NCBI GenBank assembly: GCA_015179125.1
Contig: WHVA01000166.1
Location: forward strand, 124,001 to 188,000
Reading direction: 5' to 3'
From: Gautieria morchelliformis
Taxonomy: Eukaryota; Basidiomycota; Agaricomycetes; Gomphales; Gomphaceae
DNA length: 64,000 bases
In this document: piece by piece, positions 24,278 through 35,658 of the stretch
Numbering within the stretch: position 1 is the stretch's first letter
How the letters are laid out: each line of letters begins with the position of its first letter
Made by a program: the position numbers and the translations under genes
The notes under the pieces: generated by a model
What the model was told of the DNA's origin: nothing
The model's database searches: none
What the model saw: the letters and a program-made list of their open reading frames with translations, nothing else

Positions 24278-25466
24278 TTGGATAAAAGGGTGGGTAGGAG
24301 GCAGCGAACCCCATTGCCAACTAATATGGTGCGCCCTCAAGCCCTCTTCAGCTCAGCCGTCGACGAGAACAGCGTGAACAACGCGTTCGACCAGACTTTG
24401 TTGTCTGAGGAGAACGGAGCCTCGGGCGAGGTTATGCCCGAGGATCGACCCAAGGTTGGCGTCCTGCAAATCGATGACACTGGTGCCATCGACATGCGGC
24501 AGCCGTGGCAGGAAGGGCCGAGTGGAAAGAAGGTGAGTACCCTTGTTGTCTAGTCATGGACGCTGCTGATTCGTCTAGTATAAGCGCATGTTATTCTCCT
24601 ACCACCCGACCGACTTGTCCCTATACGGGTACAAGCTCGCCGACGGGGGACCTCGCGAGTGGCAGCTCGCGACCAAGGCCGAGGCGAGGTGCGCGCGCTG
24701 CGAAGAGCGCGACTATACGTGCCTTCGGGCCGTTAGTCTCGACTTCGGCCTCGCCGACCAGGGTGCCTGCGTGTGGTGCAGGACCCGTTCCTTGGGCTGT
24801 AGTATCGCCCAAGGTCGCCGCAGCAAGGCAACCCCAGGCAAGGGTCAGGCGGGTACCGCGAGCAAGAAGCGAGCGAGGAGCGAGGAGGCCGAGGATGGAC
24901 CGAGGCCGAGGAAAGAGGCCAAGGTTCAGGACGAAGTTGCAGAGGACGACGACTCGAGTGATTGGGTCGAGAGGAACCTCGAGATGAGGGTAGAGCGGAT
25001 GGAAGCGAGGTTGAGCGAGGAGAAGGGTAAGGAGACTGGGAAAGTGAGGCAGAGTGAGGAGACAGAGGTCTGGGAAGCGAGGCAGACTGAGGGGAAGGAA
25101 ACCGAGGTTGGAGGTCGGAGGGCGAAAAAGGACAAGAAGACGAAAAGATCGGAGCGAAGTGCGGAGATGAGGGAGTTGATAGCGGCGGTGAGGGATGTGG
25201 GACAGAAGGTTGGCGAGGTTGGGGAGAGGGTGTGCGAGTTGCTAGGGGAGTTTAGGGCTGCGAATGACAGGATGAACAGGGCGGATGTGGAGTTCATGAG
25301 GATAAGGAGGAGGCGGAATTATTTGAAGCGGATGCAGGGGGCGAGAGACTTGGCGGATTATGGGGGACATGGGGGTCTGGTGGAGCGAAGTAGTAGCAGT
25401 AATGAGGAGGAGTCAGGCGAGGGGAGCGAGGAGAGCGAGGGAGAGGATATGAGGATGGTGGAATAA
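24278..25466 (+). CDS. Antisense accessory gene in Gyp-2: Zn2Cys6-like, coiled-coil protein
   Basis: Opposite in strand to gag-pol, filling the gap between pol and the 3' LTR. The first open segment runs from ATG 24278 (or ATG 24329, a better MVRPQ start), reaches a GTGAGT donor at 24533, and an in-frame acceptor ...GTCTAG ends at 24578. The 46-bp gap matches the size of the host introns here. The second segment runs to the stop at 25466. From the first ATG the product would be about 380 aa. Residues about 123-159 read CARCEERDYTC...CVWCRTRSLGC, spacing C-x2-C-x6-C-x15-C-x2-C-x6-C, the fungal zinc-cluster pattern. Then come a basic stretch (RRAKKDKKTKRSER), a predicted coiled coil (ELIAAVRDVGQKVGEVGERV) and an acidic Ser/Glu tail. 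Family knowledge says such clusters bind DNA. A role in controlling the element or its host is inference. Alternative: a chance GC-rich antisense ORF, made less likely by the exact cysteine spacing. Confidence 0.6.
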
Positions 25467-28400
25467 CTAGTAAATGGAATAATAGACTTTTCTTGGATTT
25501 TATCGATTTTGTTTTGAAGGGTTTTTGTCATCTAACTACCGGGGTCATGGGGATTAACAGGGAAAACGATCATAGAGCAGTCAAGGGGCCCGGCTTGCCC
25601 GGGTAAGATTCGTGGAAATCAGTGACCAGCTCCGAGGCATGATCAAGCTCGGAAGCGAGGATCCACGAGGTTTCTTCGTCGGTACCTTCGTAACCAGTCC
25701 ACCTAACAAGGTAGAGTAATTTGCAGCTCTTGCGTCTATTATCGATCTTCGAGTCGAGGATTTCGGAAACCTCGAACTCGGGTTCGCCGTCGATAACGAC
25801 TGGGGGCGGAGGCGGCTGAACTCGGTTTGGTATGGTGTTGGGCGAGGCTGGTTCGAGCATAGATACGTGGAAGACCGGATGGACTGAATGCATGTGTTCT
25901 GGAAGTCGAAGGGTGAAGGAGTGAGTACCCGCTCGGGAAATGATCTCAAAAGGACCCAAGAACTTCTCGGCGAGCTTCTTGGTAGGCCGAGTTGTTCGAA
26001 AGTACTGTGCCTTTACAAAAGCGAGGGATCCTACTTGGAAATCAGGAGCGGGCTTGCGACGAACATCGGCCGAGGCTTGGTAAGTTTTCTGAGCCTCGAG
26101 GATGGCGCGGCGAAGTTCTTGGTGAAGCTCGTCCAGGTCAACCACGAAGTCTCGGGCTCGTGCCGAGGCGAGGTCGCGCTCGGAGTGAACTGCGAGGTTC
26201 GGATGGTAGCCTTTATTGGCAAAGAATGGGGAGATGCCGGTGGTTGCGCTAGGCGCGTTGTTGTAGGCGAACTCGGCTAGGGGAAGGAGCGAAGCCCAAT
26301 TGGACTGCTGATAGTTGCAATAGATCCTGAGGTACTGTTCCAAAGTTTGGTTAGCACGCTCGGTCTGACCGTCACCCTCGGGATGATATCCCGAGGTGAA
26401 ATGCAACCGCATGTCCAAAGCTTTCCCTAGGGAACGCCAGAAGCGCGAAACAAACTCGGAACCCCTGTCCGAGGTGACGTGCGAGGGAACTCCATGCTTT
26501 GAAAAGACATGAAGGACGAAGAGGTGAGCGAGCTCTTGCGAGGTTATCTTGTCTGTGGTTGGAATGAAGATAACCTGCTTAGTGAAGCGGTCAACAATCA
26601 CTAGGATGGAGGTGAACTCGGACGAAGGGGGGAGTTGCTCAATGAAATCCATAGATATGGAATTCCAAGGTTTCTCGGGAACAGGAAGTTGTTTGAGGAG
26701 ACCATAGGGTTTGTGACGTTGCGGCTTGCTTCGCATACAAGTGGTACACGTCTTGCAATACTCCTTGACAAAGGATCTAATCCCTGGCCAAGTATAGTCT
26801 CGTCGGATCAGCTCCAAGGTCTTGTTGACCCCGAAGTGTCCCGAGAGAATGTGATCGTGCTTGTATTGCAGGATGCGAAGTCGAAGGTCTTGGGCCGCTG
26901 GAACATAGGTTCGGTTGTCAAGTTTGAGAAATCCCTCGGGGTCTGTGGTCCACCTCGGGTCATTAACCAAGCCGAGGTGCGACTTGGCTATGGGGTCCGA
27001 GGGGAGGTTTGCTAGTATGTCAGCTCGGATCTGCTCGGTATCAAGCAGTGAAGCGGCTCGGAGTACGATGGGAGCGAGGTTAGTAGCTCTAAGGGACGAT
27101 GCCAGCTGGTGCTGAGTAAACACTGGCCGTAGGTTCTGCGGGTTTATGGTGGCATAGTCGCTATTCCCCTCTTTAAGGTAGACGTCCCATCGTCTAGTGA
27201 GAGAGTCAGGCTTCGTTCCGAGGCGACCAGGTCGGAAGCGTATGGCGAGGTTGAACTGGGAAAGGTATTCCGACCACCGAGCTTGTCGACGGGTCAAGAG
27301 CTTCGTAGTTGAAAAGTATTCGAGGTTTTGTGATCGGTGATAACGTCGACTGGTTCGCCTGAGCCCTCTAGGTAGTGTCGCCAGCGTTGAAAGGCTTCAA
27401 AAATGGCGAGGAGCTCCTTGTCGTGAACATCGTAGTTGAGCTCGGTAGAGGTGAATGTGCGGGAGTGGAAAGCGATGGGATGAAGTTCGCCTTCCGAGGT
27501 TTGTAGAGATAAGATTGCCGCTAAGGCATAATCTGATGCATCAGTCTCTACGATCAGTGGAAGGTCAGGAATCCAGTGAGTAAGGATAGGAGCGGTAGTG
27601 AACGCCCTCTTCAACAGGTTGAAAGCCCGTCGACAATCCTCGGAAAAATTCCAAGGGGTACCCTTGCGGGTAAGTCGGGTGAGAGGAATGGTGATGTCGG
27701 AGTAGTTGTGAATGAAACGTCGGTAGAAGTTGGCGAAGCCGAGGAAGGATTGGATGTCGCGAACTTTGCGAGGTTCAGGCCAGTCTTGAATGACCTTTAC
27801 CTTGTCATCCGCCATAGTGAGGCCCTCGGGAGAGAGTATGTAGCCGAGGAATTCAACCGAGTCGCGATGGAACTCGCATTTGTCTTCTTTGGCGAAGAGG
27901 TTGTTGAGTCGTAGTCGTCGCAAGACTTCCTTGACATGTTCAACATGTTTGGAGGGGTCACTGGAGTAGATTAGAATGTCATCCAAGTATACCACCACAC
28001 AAACGTCCAAAAGGTCGGCGAACACCTCGTTCATGAATCTCTGGAAGGCAGCAGGGCCATTAGTGAGACCAAATGGCATAACCAACCATTCAAAAGACCC
28101 ATAGCGAGTCCTGAAGGCGGTTTTCCATTCGTCACCCTCGGCCACCCGTACGAGGTGGTAAGCGTGACGAAGGTCAATTTTCGTATAGATGCGAGCATTC
28201 TTTGGAGCATCAAGTAAGTCAGCAATCAATGGCAATGGATACCGATCTTTTTTTGAGATTTTGTTCAAACCTCGGAAGTCGACACACAACCGAAGTGAGC
28301 CATCTTTTTTGCGAACGAACAATACCGGTGCACCATGAGGCGAGCGTGAAGGTCGGATGAAACCGATGTTTAAATGCTCGTCGATGAACTCGCGAAGTGC

Positions 28401-30552
28401 TTTGAGTTCGGAAGCTGAGAGAGAGTAGATGGGACCGATTGGTGGCGAGGTCCCTTCTTCGAGGTTGATTTTGATATCGTGAGGTCGGTGGGGAGCTAGA
28501 GTGTCAGCGCGTGCTTTGCTGAACACATCTGGAAATTCGTGGTATCTTCAGGAACATGTTTCTTAATGTTCTCAGGAAGCTCGGAAGAGCTTCCTCCCGA
28601 TGTTGCCCCTCTGGCGAGGAGCTCAGGCGAAGCCAAATTGAGCTGAAACACTTCGGACCCTTCCAATCTAGATGCGCGCATGAAAGCGGGTGCATTGATT
28701 AGGGAAACGAGGGGTGCTTGCAACTTCGGAAGCGAGGTCGGAGGCGGGGGCGAAGATGCCGTAGGCGAGGTCGAAGTCGTAGCCGAAGCTGAGCGGGCTG
28801 ACGTCGCCGGGGTCGCTGGAGTCGTTGTTAGGTCGATGGTCTTGAAAGTAATACTGCCCAATACCCAGTCAATCGACGGATTGTAGCGGGTGAGCCAGTT
28901 GTGGCCAAGTACCATCGAGCAACTTGAGTCGAGCGAGGTTACGTAGAAGGTAACCCATTGTTGTTCGCCGGTCGGAAAGCAAATGCAGAGGTCTAGAGCT
29001 TGGGTAATGGTAGTGTTAGTACTACCGTCAAATAGTTTCAAGGGTATAGGAGAGACAGGATAAGCAGGCATGGAGTACTTCTGGACAAATCTGGATTCAA
29101 TAAAACAGTCTGAGGACCCGCAGTCAACTAATGCAACAAAAGCGACGTTGGGCAGCGAAGGCGAGGTTAGATCTACATTAAGGGAATCTTTGGACAATGA
29201 ATGAGAAGCGGCGCTGAGTCTGAGCACACGGGTGAGGTTACCGCAATCCTCGGATCGTGTGGTTCCGAGGTTGCTACCTATTTTTTCACCTCCGTAATGG
29301 AGGCTGAAGTCCCCTCGTTAGGGGTCTTCGTTGCCCGACCTTTAGAACCGCTACTATTGGTAGACTTGTTCTTCGGGCAGTCCTTGACGACGTGACCTTT
29401 GGTGCCGCAAAGCAGACAAAGTCCTTGGTCGACCCGACGTTGGCGCTCCTCGGGAAGCAGTTTGCCATCCTTCCCGAGTTTGCTCGAAATGTCGGGCTGG
29501 CTCTTGTTGTTCGAAGAGTTGTTGTTGTTGGAACCCTTGCCGCTGTTGTTAGTCTTGTTGCGGTTCTTATTGTTATTGGAACCACTGGAAGACTGGTGGT
29601 TGTTAGTGGCATTGCTACTGGACTGATTAGTGGTGCGTGCAGGCTGGGAGCTACGACCATTGATCATGGCGTCGTATTCCTTTCGCTCCCAGTAACGGCT
29701 ATCACATTCCAGCGCGAAGTTCCTAAGCTCGGCGAGGCTGCGGAATCGAGGGAAGTGAAGTAAGTCGTCCTTGATCCGTTTGGCCAAGCCCTTGTAGGCA
29801 AAGTGTCGGAGGGCCGCGTCGTTCCACTGAGTCCGAGTCGAAGCTCGGGCGAAATCGATAAAGAATCGCGCGGCCTTGTGGTGCTCTTTCATAACGATCT
29901 TCTCGAGGTCAATCTCGGCTTGGGCCGCGTTGTCGTATGGGCCGAAGTTAAGCTCGAGCTCGGCCTTGAAACTGTCCCAGTCCTCGAGCCAATCTGGCTT
30001 GGGTTGGACTTCGCCGAGGATCGCCGGCTCGAAATATTGCAGAGCCGAGCCGGACAGGTAAGAAATAGCATACTGCACCTTTGAGGCCCCCGTCTTGAAC
30101 GCAGTGGGGCGATCTCTGAAGTTGAGTACACATTGAAGGAAGAAGGTGCGAAGCTTGGCTTGGTCAGTACCGTCATAACTATCCGGTTCCTTGACCTTGG
30201 CTCGTGCTTCGGGCTCGCGAGGTTTCGCGAGTTTGATGAACACTCGACGCATAAGCTCGTTGTCCTCGAGGTCACCGAGGTCCTCGGGCGGAAGGTTGGG
30301 GAGGTCCCGATCGTTGTCAGAACTTCTAGAGCCATCCCTGGATCACCTGAAGGGTCACCGAGGTTAGCCCTACCTTTGCCTTTGTTACTAGGCTCGGCGG
30401 GGTCTGCGAGGGGTATCCCCGGGGACGGGGGTGAGTCATCGGGGGCTTCCGAGAAACGTCGCTGTTCTGAGATACCCCGAAGGGTGCGAGAACGAGTTAT
30501 CATGGACATCGTGAAAAAAGGGATACGTAGGGTGTAAGCAGTCTGAAAATAC

Positions 30553-31120
30553 TGTTACGATTACGATCCGTCGTAAGGTTGGCCGAGGTTGGGAACGAAA
30601 CCCGAGGCAAGGTCCGAGGTTACGGGGCAAGGTTTGGATGGGGAAGTCGGAGAGGGACTTGGCTTCAGCTTATGTGCTGCGCCGACCCTACGCACGAGTC
30701 CCAATTTCGGAGGTAAACGAATAAGAGGCGAGGTTCTGGCTTAAGAGGCGAGGCGTAGAAACTAGCTAGGGATCGAAGGGACACGATAGTTGATTTTCAG
30801 ACTGAGGAGTAGGAATGCATACAAGGGGGTTATATACGGACGAGGTGCAAGTCAGGGGCGAACAGATTAGTGGAGGTCAGGGCGGGGTCAGGAGACCGAG
30901 GTCAGGGCGAGGTAATATACGAATGATGCGTGATGGAGCGGAATCAGTAACTAAGGGGATACGGGCATGGGATCAAGGTCGGATATGAGTTCAAGCTCGG
31001 GATCGGGCTCGGGCTCGGGCACGGATAAGTATCATATGTACTCGGGCATGAATATCACAAGGCTCGGGCTCGGAAGAAGGTTCTACCGGTAAGTAGCCGG
31101 CCAAAGGCCGGGTCCTTACA
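30553..31120 (-). repeat. Gyp-2 5' LTR
   Basis: 568 bp, TGTAAGGACC...CGTAACA on minus. It is next to the gag side, where the sequence just inside it on the minus strand is GTATTTTCAGACTGC, which I cannot match to a tRNA end. Outside it, LINE 3' sequence begins immediately. Confidence 0.92.
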
Positions 31121-32842
31121 CCCACTTCCGATTCTGATTCTGACATTGTCCAACTTGGCCTGGAAGACAGACACTCTGGCGGAGGGGGAGGAAATAAAAG
31201 AGGTGGGGTTCGTCTGGTTGGGTGTTGCATGGGCCACCTTGACTGCTGTGTGCGTGCTTGTCTGCTCTCATAACTGAGTCGAGTCCGGTTCCAGTCAAGT
31301 GCGAGTCGTGAAGTACTTGGATGTGTGGGTGTTAGGGTCGTTTTGTCTGGCTGTCACTTGTGCTGAATTGTGCCTATCTACCTGTCCAACAGTGTGATTC
31401 AGGCGGTCAATGAATTGTGATTGGGGTGACATCATCAAATATGGGCTTCAGCCGCCCTGTCCTAGCAACATATCCCAGTAAGGCTTCCAGTGATTTTGGC
31501 CCCCCCAGTAGATCTTTTAGCAACTTGGATTTCCTCCCCAGTTTCCTCTGAAGCCCGACCCAGGCATGTTTGTGTGCCCTGCAGTCGAAGAGGAAGTGAT
31601 GAACTGTTTCTTCGGCCTTTGAGCAGGCTGGGCACATCGGTGTATCTCTCTCTCTTGATCTGACAGAGGTGTTTGTTGAGGGGGGCATGCCCGGTGCATA
31701 ACTGGATGATCAGGCTAAGCTGCGCTCTCATGTATCCTGCTAGCACCTTTAGTACATCCTCACGGGGAGCTTGTCATCTATCTGCACCATGGGGGTGTAG
31801 CGTGGCGACGTCATCCACTTGTTTCTCCATGTTTGTAGGAGCTCTGTTTTGAAGGCTTGTTGCACAGCAGCCACGCTGCACGGTAGCGTGCTATGACTCA
31901 GGTAGGCAGGGAGGAGACTCGCTTGACTGTTATCCCCTTCTGCTGCCTTTCTCGCCTCTATGTCCACCTCTTCGTTGCCTTCAACATCATTGTGCCCCAA
32001 GATCCATGTGATCCTGACCTTGGTGTGCCTCCTGTGGGATGGGGCTGACATTCGGTTTGCCATGTCATGGGCCTGTCCCAGTATGTGTTGGGCCAGCCTG
32101 GCGGAGACGTGTCCGAGGGACTGGATGACTGCTTGGTTGTCAAGTAGCACCGTTTCCCAGCCTATTCCCCGCTCGCGGGCTAGGATCTCTAGGGCCAGGG
32201 TGACCCGATCGCCTCGGCCATGTACGTTGTCAGGGGACGCCCTGTTTTCCATTTCCAGTTCTGACACCACACCCAGTTACGACTCTATTTCCGACTCCAC
32301 TTCCGGTTCCGATTCCATCTCCGCCTCCGCTTTCAGAAATGATTCCGCTTCTGGGAGAACTTCCACCAGTTCCGTTCGCCTTGCCAGTTCCACTCCAATT
32401 CCTGACTTCTGCTCTCGGAACAGTGTCGGAAATCAAACGACTCATGTAATAGGTGGCATCAAGGGTCGATCAAGGGTCAGGGTGGTCAGGGAGGTGCAGG
32501 GTTGATGGCGGGTGCCAAGTGTTGTCCCTGGCTGCGCAGCGTAGTATAATACGGGCTCGCTGACATTGGGGGTCCTTAGACTTTTCTCTTTGGATTTCCC
32601 CTTGTCAGGTGAGAATCCCCTCTCTTGTATACTCTGTTCATTTATACATACTTTGGATTTCCCCTTGTCAGTTGTGTGGTAGTGTGATCTCCACAACCAG
32701 CCAGGGTTGCCCTTACATACCTGGTGTGGTCTTTGAGCACGCCAAGCTGGTATCGCAGGGCCCGGACCCGCTTGCCATTCCTGTAGAGTACCGCTGCTGC
32801 TCCTGCCTTACCTTCTAACCCCGATCCATCTGTGTAGGTGGA
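31121..32842 (-). mobile_element. LINE 3' fragment (RNase H + zf-RVT), interrupted by a solo LTR
   Basis: Non-LTR retrotransposon of the I/Tad type with an RNase H domain after RT. On the minus strand the RNase H starts TYTDGSGLEG near 32.83 kb, continues after the LTR insertion at about 32.22 kb (VTLALEILARERG, LLDNQAVIQSL) and ends with ITWILGHNDVEGNEEVD, so the Asp, Asp and His/Asp landmarks are visible. About 0.3 kb further on is the reverse-transcriptase zinc-binding tail (CPACSKAEETVHHFLFDC, 31.63 kb), ending at 31407. The RT and ORF1 are missing, cut off by the LTR at 32843. There is at least one frameshift between RNase H and the zinc region near 31.75 kb. Sequence 31121-31406 would be 3' UTR. 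No poly(A) tail is seen before Gyp-2. Confidence 0.8.
32228..32717 (+). repeat. Solo LTR of the Gyp-3 family inside the LINE
   Basis: 490 bp, TGTCAGGGGACGCCC...TTGCCCTTACA, alignable over its length with the Gyp-3 5' LTR at 61661-62538 once the MITE there is left out. Flanks TACGT (32223-32227) and TACCT (32718-32722) match at four of five bases, a decayed target duplication. LINE RNase H coding sequence continues on both sides. Confidence 0.88.
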
Positions 32843-33303
32843 TGCTCACAACTTTTTATTACCTGTAGCTTCACCCATTTTATTCTCAGATTATAGAAAA
32901 GAAGAGGATGAAAGTACATGCCAATATTATTGTTGGGATATAAATAAATTTACGTTTGTCCCTCCCCGAGCGGCAGCTCCGCCGACGAGAATGCCGATTC
33001 TTATTTTTACTCCTCTTCTTATTTTTTCTACCCACTTTTAATATACACTATATCATTATAACTATTCATACTAATACTCCTACTCATATCTATTAGAAGT
33101 ATCTATCCAACTATCTGTTATTCTATCTTGTAGTCAGATACTCTCTCAGGTGTATATATATCTCCAAGATGTTTAAACATATACAGAATATTCTAATAAC
33201 ACCTATTATTCTCCTCATAAATACTACTATATATTCCTATATGTTGTTATTAATACTCTTATAGTATATATTATATACTCATATATGCTGTATCACATGA
33301 CCA
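32843..33303 (-). repeat. AT-rich LTR of the Gyp-4 family, copy 1
   Basis: 461 bp. On the minus strand it starts TGGTCATGTGATACAGC and ends GTTGTGAGCA. It is nearly the same as 56213-56671 in the other orientation. In both copies the upstream side has a purine-rich GGATAATC, like a polypurine tract, so both look like 3' LTRs. It replaces the upstream part of the LINE. It is strongly AT-rich with several TATATA tracts. Confidence 0.75.
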
Positions 33304-33559
33304 TTTCGATTATCCTCTGTAGACTTTGGCGTCTGCAACGTTGGCTCAGTCATCGTCCTTGGATTCCTCCCTTGAGCCCACTATGTCAGTTGTGAACAGG
33401 GCTGGCGCATCTGGTGCGTGGGAGGCTGGTGTTATAGTCTTGAAGTTGTCAGGGTTGATGTGAAAGGCATGGTATAGGGAGTGGAGTGGGGATTGGTGTC
33501 ATTTTACCAGGCGGCGGGCGCATGACCTTATTGGCTTGTGCAGTGGGTGGGGCTTTGGG
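33304..33559. other. Unassigned spacer, perhaps gypsy 3' end remnant
   Basis: The minus-strand sequence just before the LTR (AGTCTACAGAGGATAATC) resembles that before the second copy (GTAGACC...GGGAGGATAATC), so the first 40 bases or so may be the 3' end of a Gyp-4-type element. The rest shows nothing I can name. Confidence 0.35.
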
Positions 33560-33801
33560 AGGGCTGCCATGTGTACTGCTGCTCAGAAGCACCCACAGGC
33601 CCTGCATGCCACAGTAGCACAGAAACAGTGTTCCAATTCCTCCTGAGATGCCCAGCACACGAGGCCCCCTGCCAAGCCCTCCACGGCTCCCTCCCCCAGG
33701 ATGGGTACTCCCTCCATGCACTGCTCTCCAACCCTGCCATGACAGAACACTTGCTAAAATATGTTGATGCCACAGGGCACTTCAAAGCAACCACCAGATA
33801 G
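33560..33801 (+). mobile_element. Second LINE fragment (zf-RVT tail)
   Basis: A plus-strand reading ends ...TETVFQFLLRCPAHEAP...LLKYVDATGHFKATTR and a stop at 33801. It has the same layout as the zinc-binding tail of the LINE at 31.4-31.7 kb (EETVHHFLFDC...LLGYVARTGRLK), but is a different family. Only the C-terminal end remains. The first cysteine pair is not recognisable. AATAAA-like sequence (CTAATAAATCC) follows at about 33.91 kb and may belong to its 3' UTR. Confidence 0.55.
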
Positions 33802-34489
33802 GGACCTGACAGGAGATGGCCAGCCCGGCTGACCCATACCCTACCAAACCCATGCGTAAGCTCTCCCCATGAGACTCACCCAAATACATCAGACCATGAC
33901 TTGCCTAATAAATCCCTGCAAAAGAGTAGTGTATTATAGTGCAGCACTATCTTACATAGGGGCCTGCCCCAATAAATATAAAGGATTTTTTTTTTTTTTT
34001 TTAAAAAGAAAAAGAAAAAACCTGCGATATGTGATGCCAAGGTCGCACATATGGTGGAGCATATATTCTGGGGGAACACAAGTAACTAGCGGGTGATTAA
34101 TCAAATTTTTAAGAGAGAGAAGAGATGAGCGAGGATGCAATGCAATGCCCGATTTGACACATGAGCCAGTGGTACGGCCCTTATAGCAGCGCAGTACGTA
34201 TAGGGAGCATAGTCAAAAGATGTCAAGTTTGAAATTTTCACCAATCAAAAATGTACTTGCACAAGTAGCACCACCAAATACAAATCATATCCTGTAGTTA
34301 CACGTGTTTAAGCAATCCCATTCTTGTTCTCATACTCATGGCACACTAGCTAGAGTGTTGAGACACTCCTAAGTGTCGATCCGCAGCCCCACACATCTGC
34401 TCTATTACTCGTCAATCACAAAGTCAAATTCGTACAGAGGGACATGATCAAGCGTTTCAGGAACGCTATATGGATCAGCTGGTTGTCGG
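33802..34489. other. Non-coding stretch with T-run/A-run
   Basis: It holds an 18-base or so T-run at about 33988-34006, joined to an A-rich tract (AAAAAGAAAAAGAAAAAA) to about 34020, possibly the tails of two retroposons. The remainder up to the stop of the NACHT-ankyrin gene shows no gene and would be that gene's 3' flank. Confidence 0.4.
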
Positions 34490-35160
34490 TCATTCCTTGT
34501 GCGCCCCATGGCTTATTAGAAGTTGAACAAGCTCATGATGACCCTGAGACAACACCGCCTGGAGCGCATTGCGATACAGGCCACCTTGCGCATTGATGTC
34601 TGCTCCCTTCTCCAGGAGCAGCTGAACAACAGCAAGGTGACCCTTTAACGATGCCGCCTGTAGTGCACTGCCATACTCACCGCCTTGCGCATTGACGTCT
34701 GCTCCCTTCTCCAGGAGCAGCTGAACAATGGCTTGATGTCCCCCTAATGATGCTGCGTGGAGAGCATTGCCATACAGGCCACCTTGCACATTGACGTCTG
34801 CTCCCTTCTCCAGGAGCAGCTGAACAATGGCATGATGACCCTGTAACGATGCCGCCTGGAGTGCACTGCCATACTCGCCACCTTGCGCATTGACATCTGC
34901 TCCCTTCTCCAGGAGCAGCTTAACAATTGCATAATGACCCTGTGAACATGCCACCCGAAGCACATTGCCATACCAGCCACCTTGTGCATTGATGTCTGCT
35001 CCCTTCTCCAGGAGCAGCTGAACAACAACATGATGACCCTTTAACGATGCCGCCTGTAATGCACTGCCACACTCACCGCCTTGCGCATTGACATCTGCTC
35101 CCTTCTCCAGGAGCAGCTGAACAATGGCATGATGACCCTCTGAGGATGCTGCCTGGACTG

Positions 35161-35658
35161 TGTTGGGTGCATTTATGCTCCTGCACCAAAATCAAGCATA
35201 ATATATCCAATTTGTTGTGTGGTTTCTCAATTTCTTCTCATATTGTTCTTGTATCATGCATCCATTTCTCTGGTTATTTTCGAAATTTTCCACTCACTCC
35301 CTATCTCTCCATTTCATCTTGTTATTCCTACTTTCACAAGCGGCCGCACCCAGCGGAGTCTGAAATGACTTCGACGCGCGAGCTCTTGGGCGCTCAAGGG
35401 CCGGGTAGTAGTACATGCACAGTGAAACAGTTTTCCCCCTCTCTCAGTGACAACTAAATTCACTGAGAGAGGCAAGTAAATTAGTCTAGCATTCTTTCGA
35501 TTTATTAACCTAGAAATCCTCTGTAGTGAATTGTTTTCTAGGTAGTGTATAATATATTTATAGTGACAACTAAATTCACTGAGAGAGTGAATTGTTTTCT
35601 AGTCTATTCTTTTGAGCAACAAGTCCATACCTACTGCCTATAATTCCTGTCCTCTACA
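35161..35658 (+). repeat. Cop-A 5' LTR
   Basis: 498 bp, TGTTGGGTGC...TCCTCTACA. It contains a perfect 12-bp stem hairpin at 35439-35471 (CTCTCTCAGTGA, 9-base loop, TCACTGAGAGAG) and a duplicated segment (TTGTTTTCTAG...TTCACTGAGAGAGTGA) that the 3' LTR lacks. Confidence 0.96.

Larger units (their letters stand above)
23597..31120 (-). mobile_element. Gyp-2: young, nearly whole Ty3/gypsy chromovirus
   Basis: Two LTRs bound it: 23597-24153 (3') and 30553-31120 (5'). They differ by roughly ten substitutions and four small indels, under 2 percent, so the insertion is recent. Right to left on minus: gag (about 30.5-29.28 kb, with zinc knuckle CLLCGTKGHVVKDC), aspartic protease (LVDCGSSDCF, about 29.1 kb), RT with YLDD (about 28.4-27.6 kb), RNase H, integrase zinc finger (H...H...CKTCTTC), DDE core (MDFIEQLP, SDRGSEF), and chromodomain (LYLVRWTGY...ETSW, about 25.7 kb). 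Pol ends at 25570. Between pol and the 3' LTR lies an antisense gene (24278-25466). The element looks nearly whole, with about three to five breaks. Flanking 5-mers (GTGGC, CCCAC) do not match. Confidence 0.93.

Noticed and set aside
24926-25297. 123-codon minus ORF (Ser/Leu/Phe-rich)
   Set aside because: It is the shadow of the antisense accessory gene on the plus strand, whose GAG/GCG-rich codons read as CTC/CGC on minus.
33988-34020. Poly(T)/poly(A) tract as a SINE end
   Set aside because: No A/B boxes or flanking duplication found nearby.
34490-35160. Independent ankyrin gene separate from the NACHT gene
   Set aside because: The GACTG duplication shows that this is the C-terminal part of the same gene, moved apart by Cop-A.
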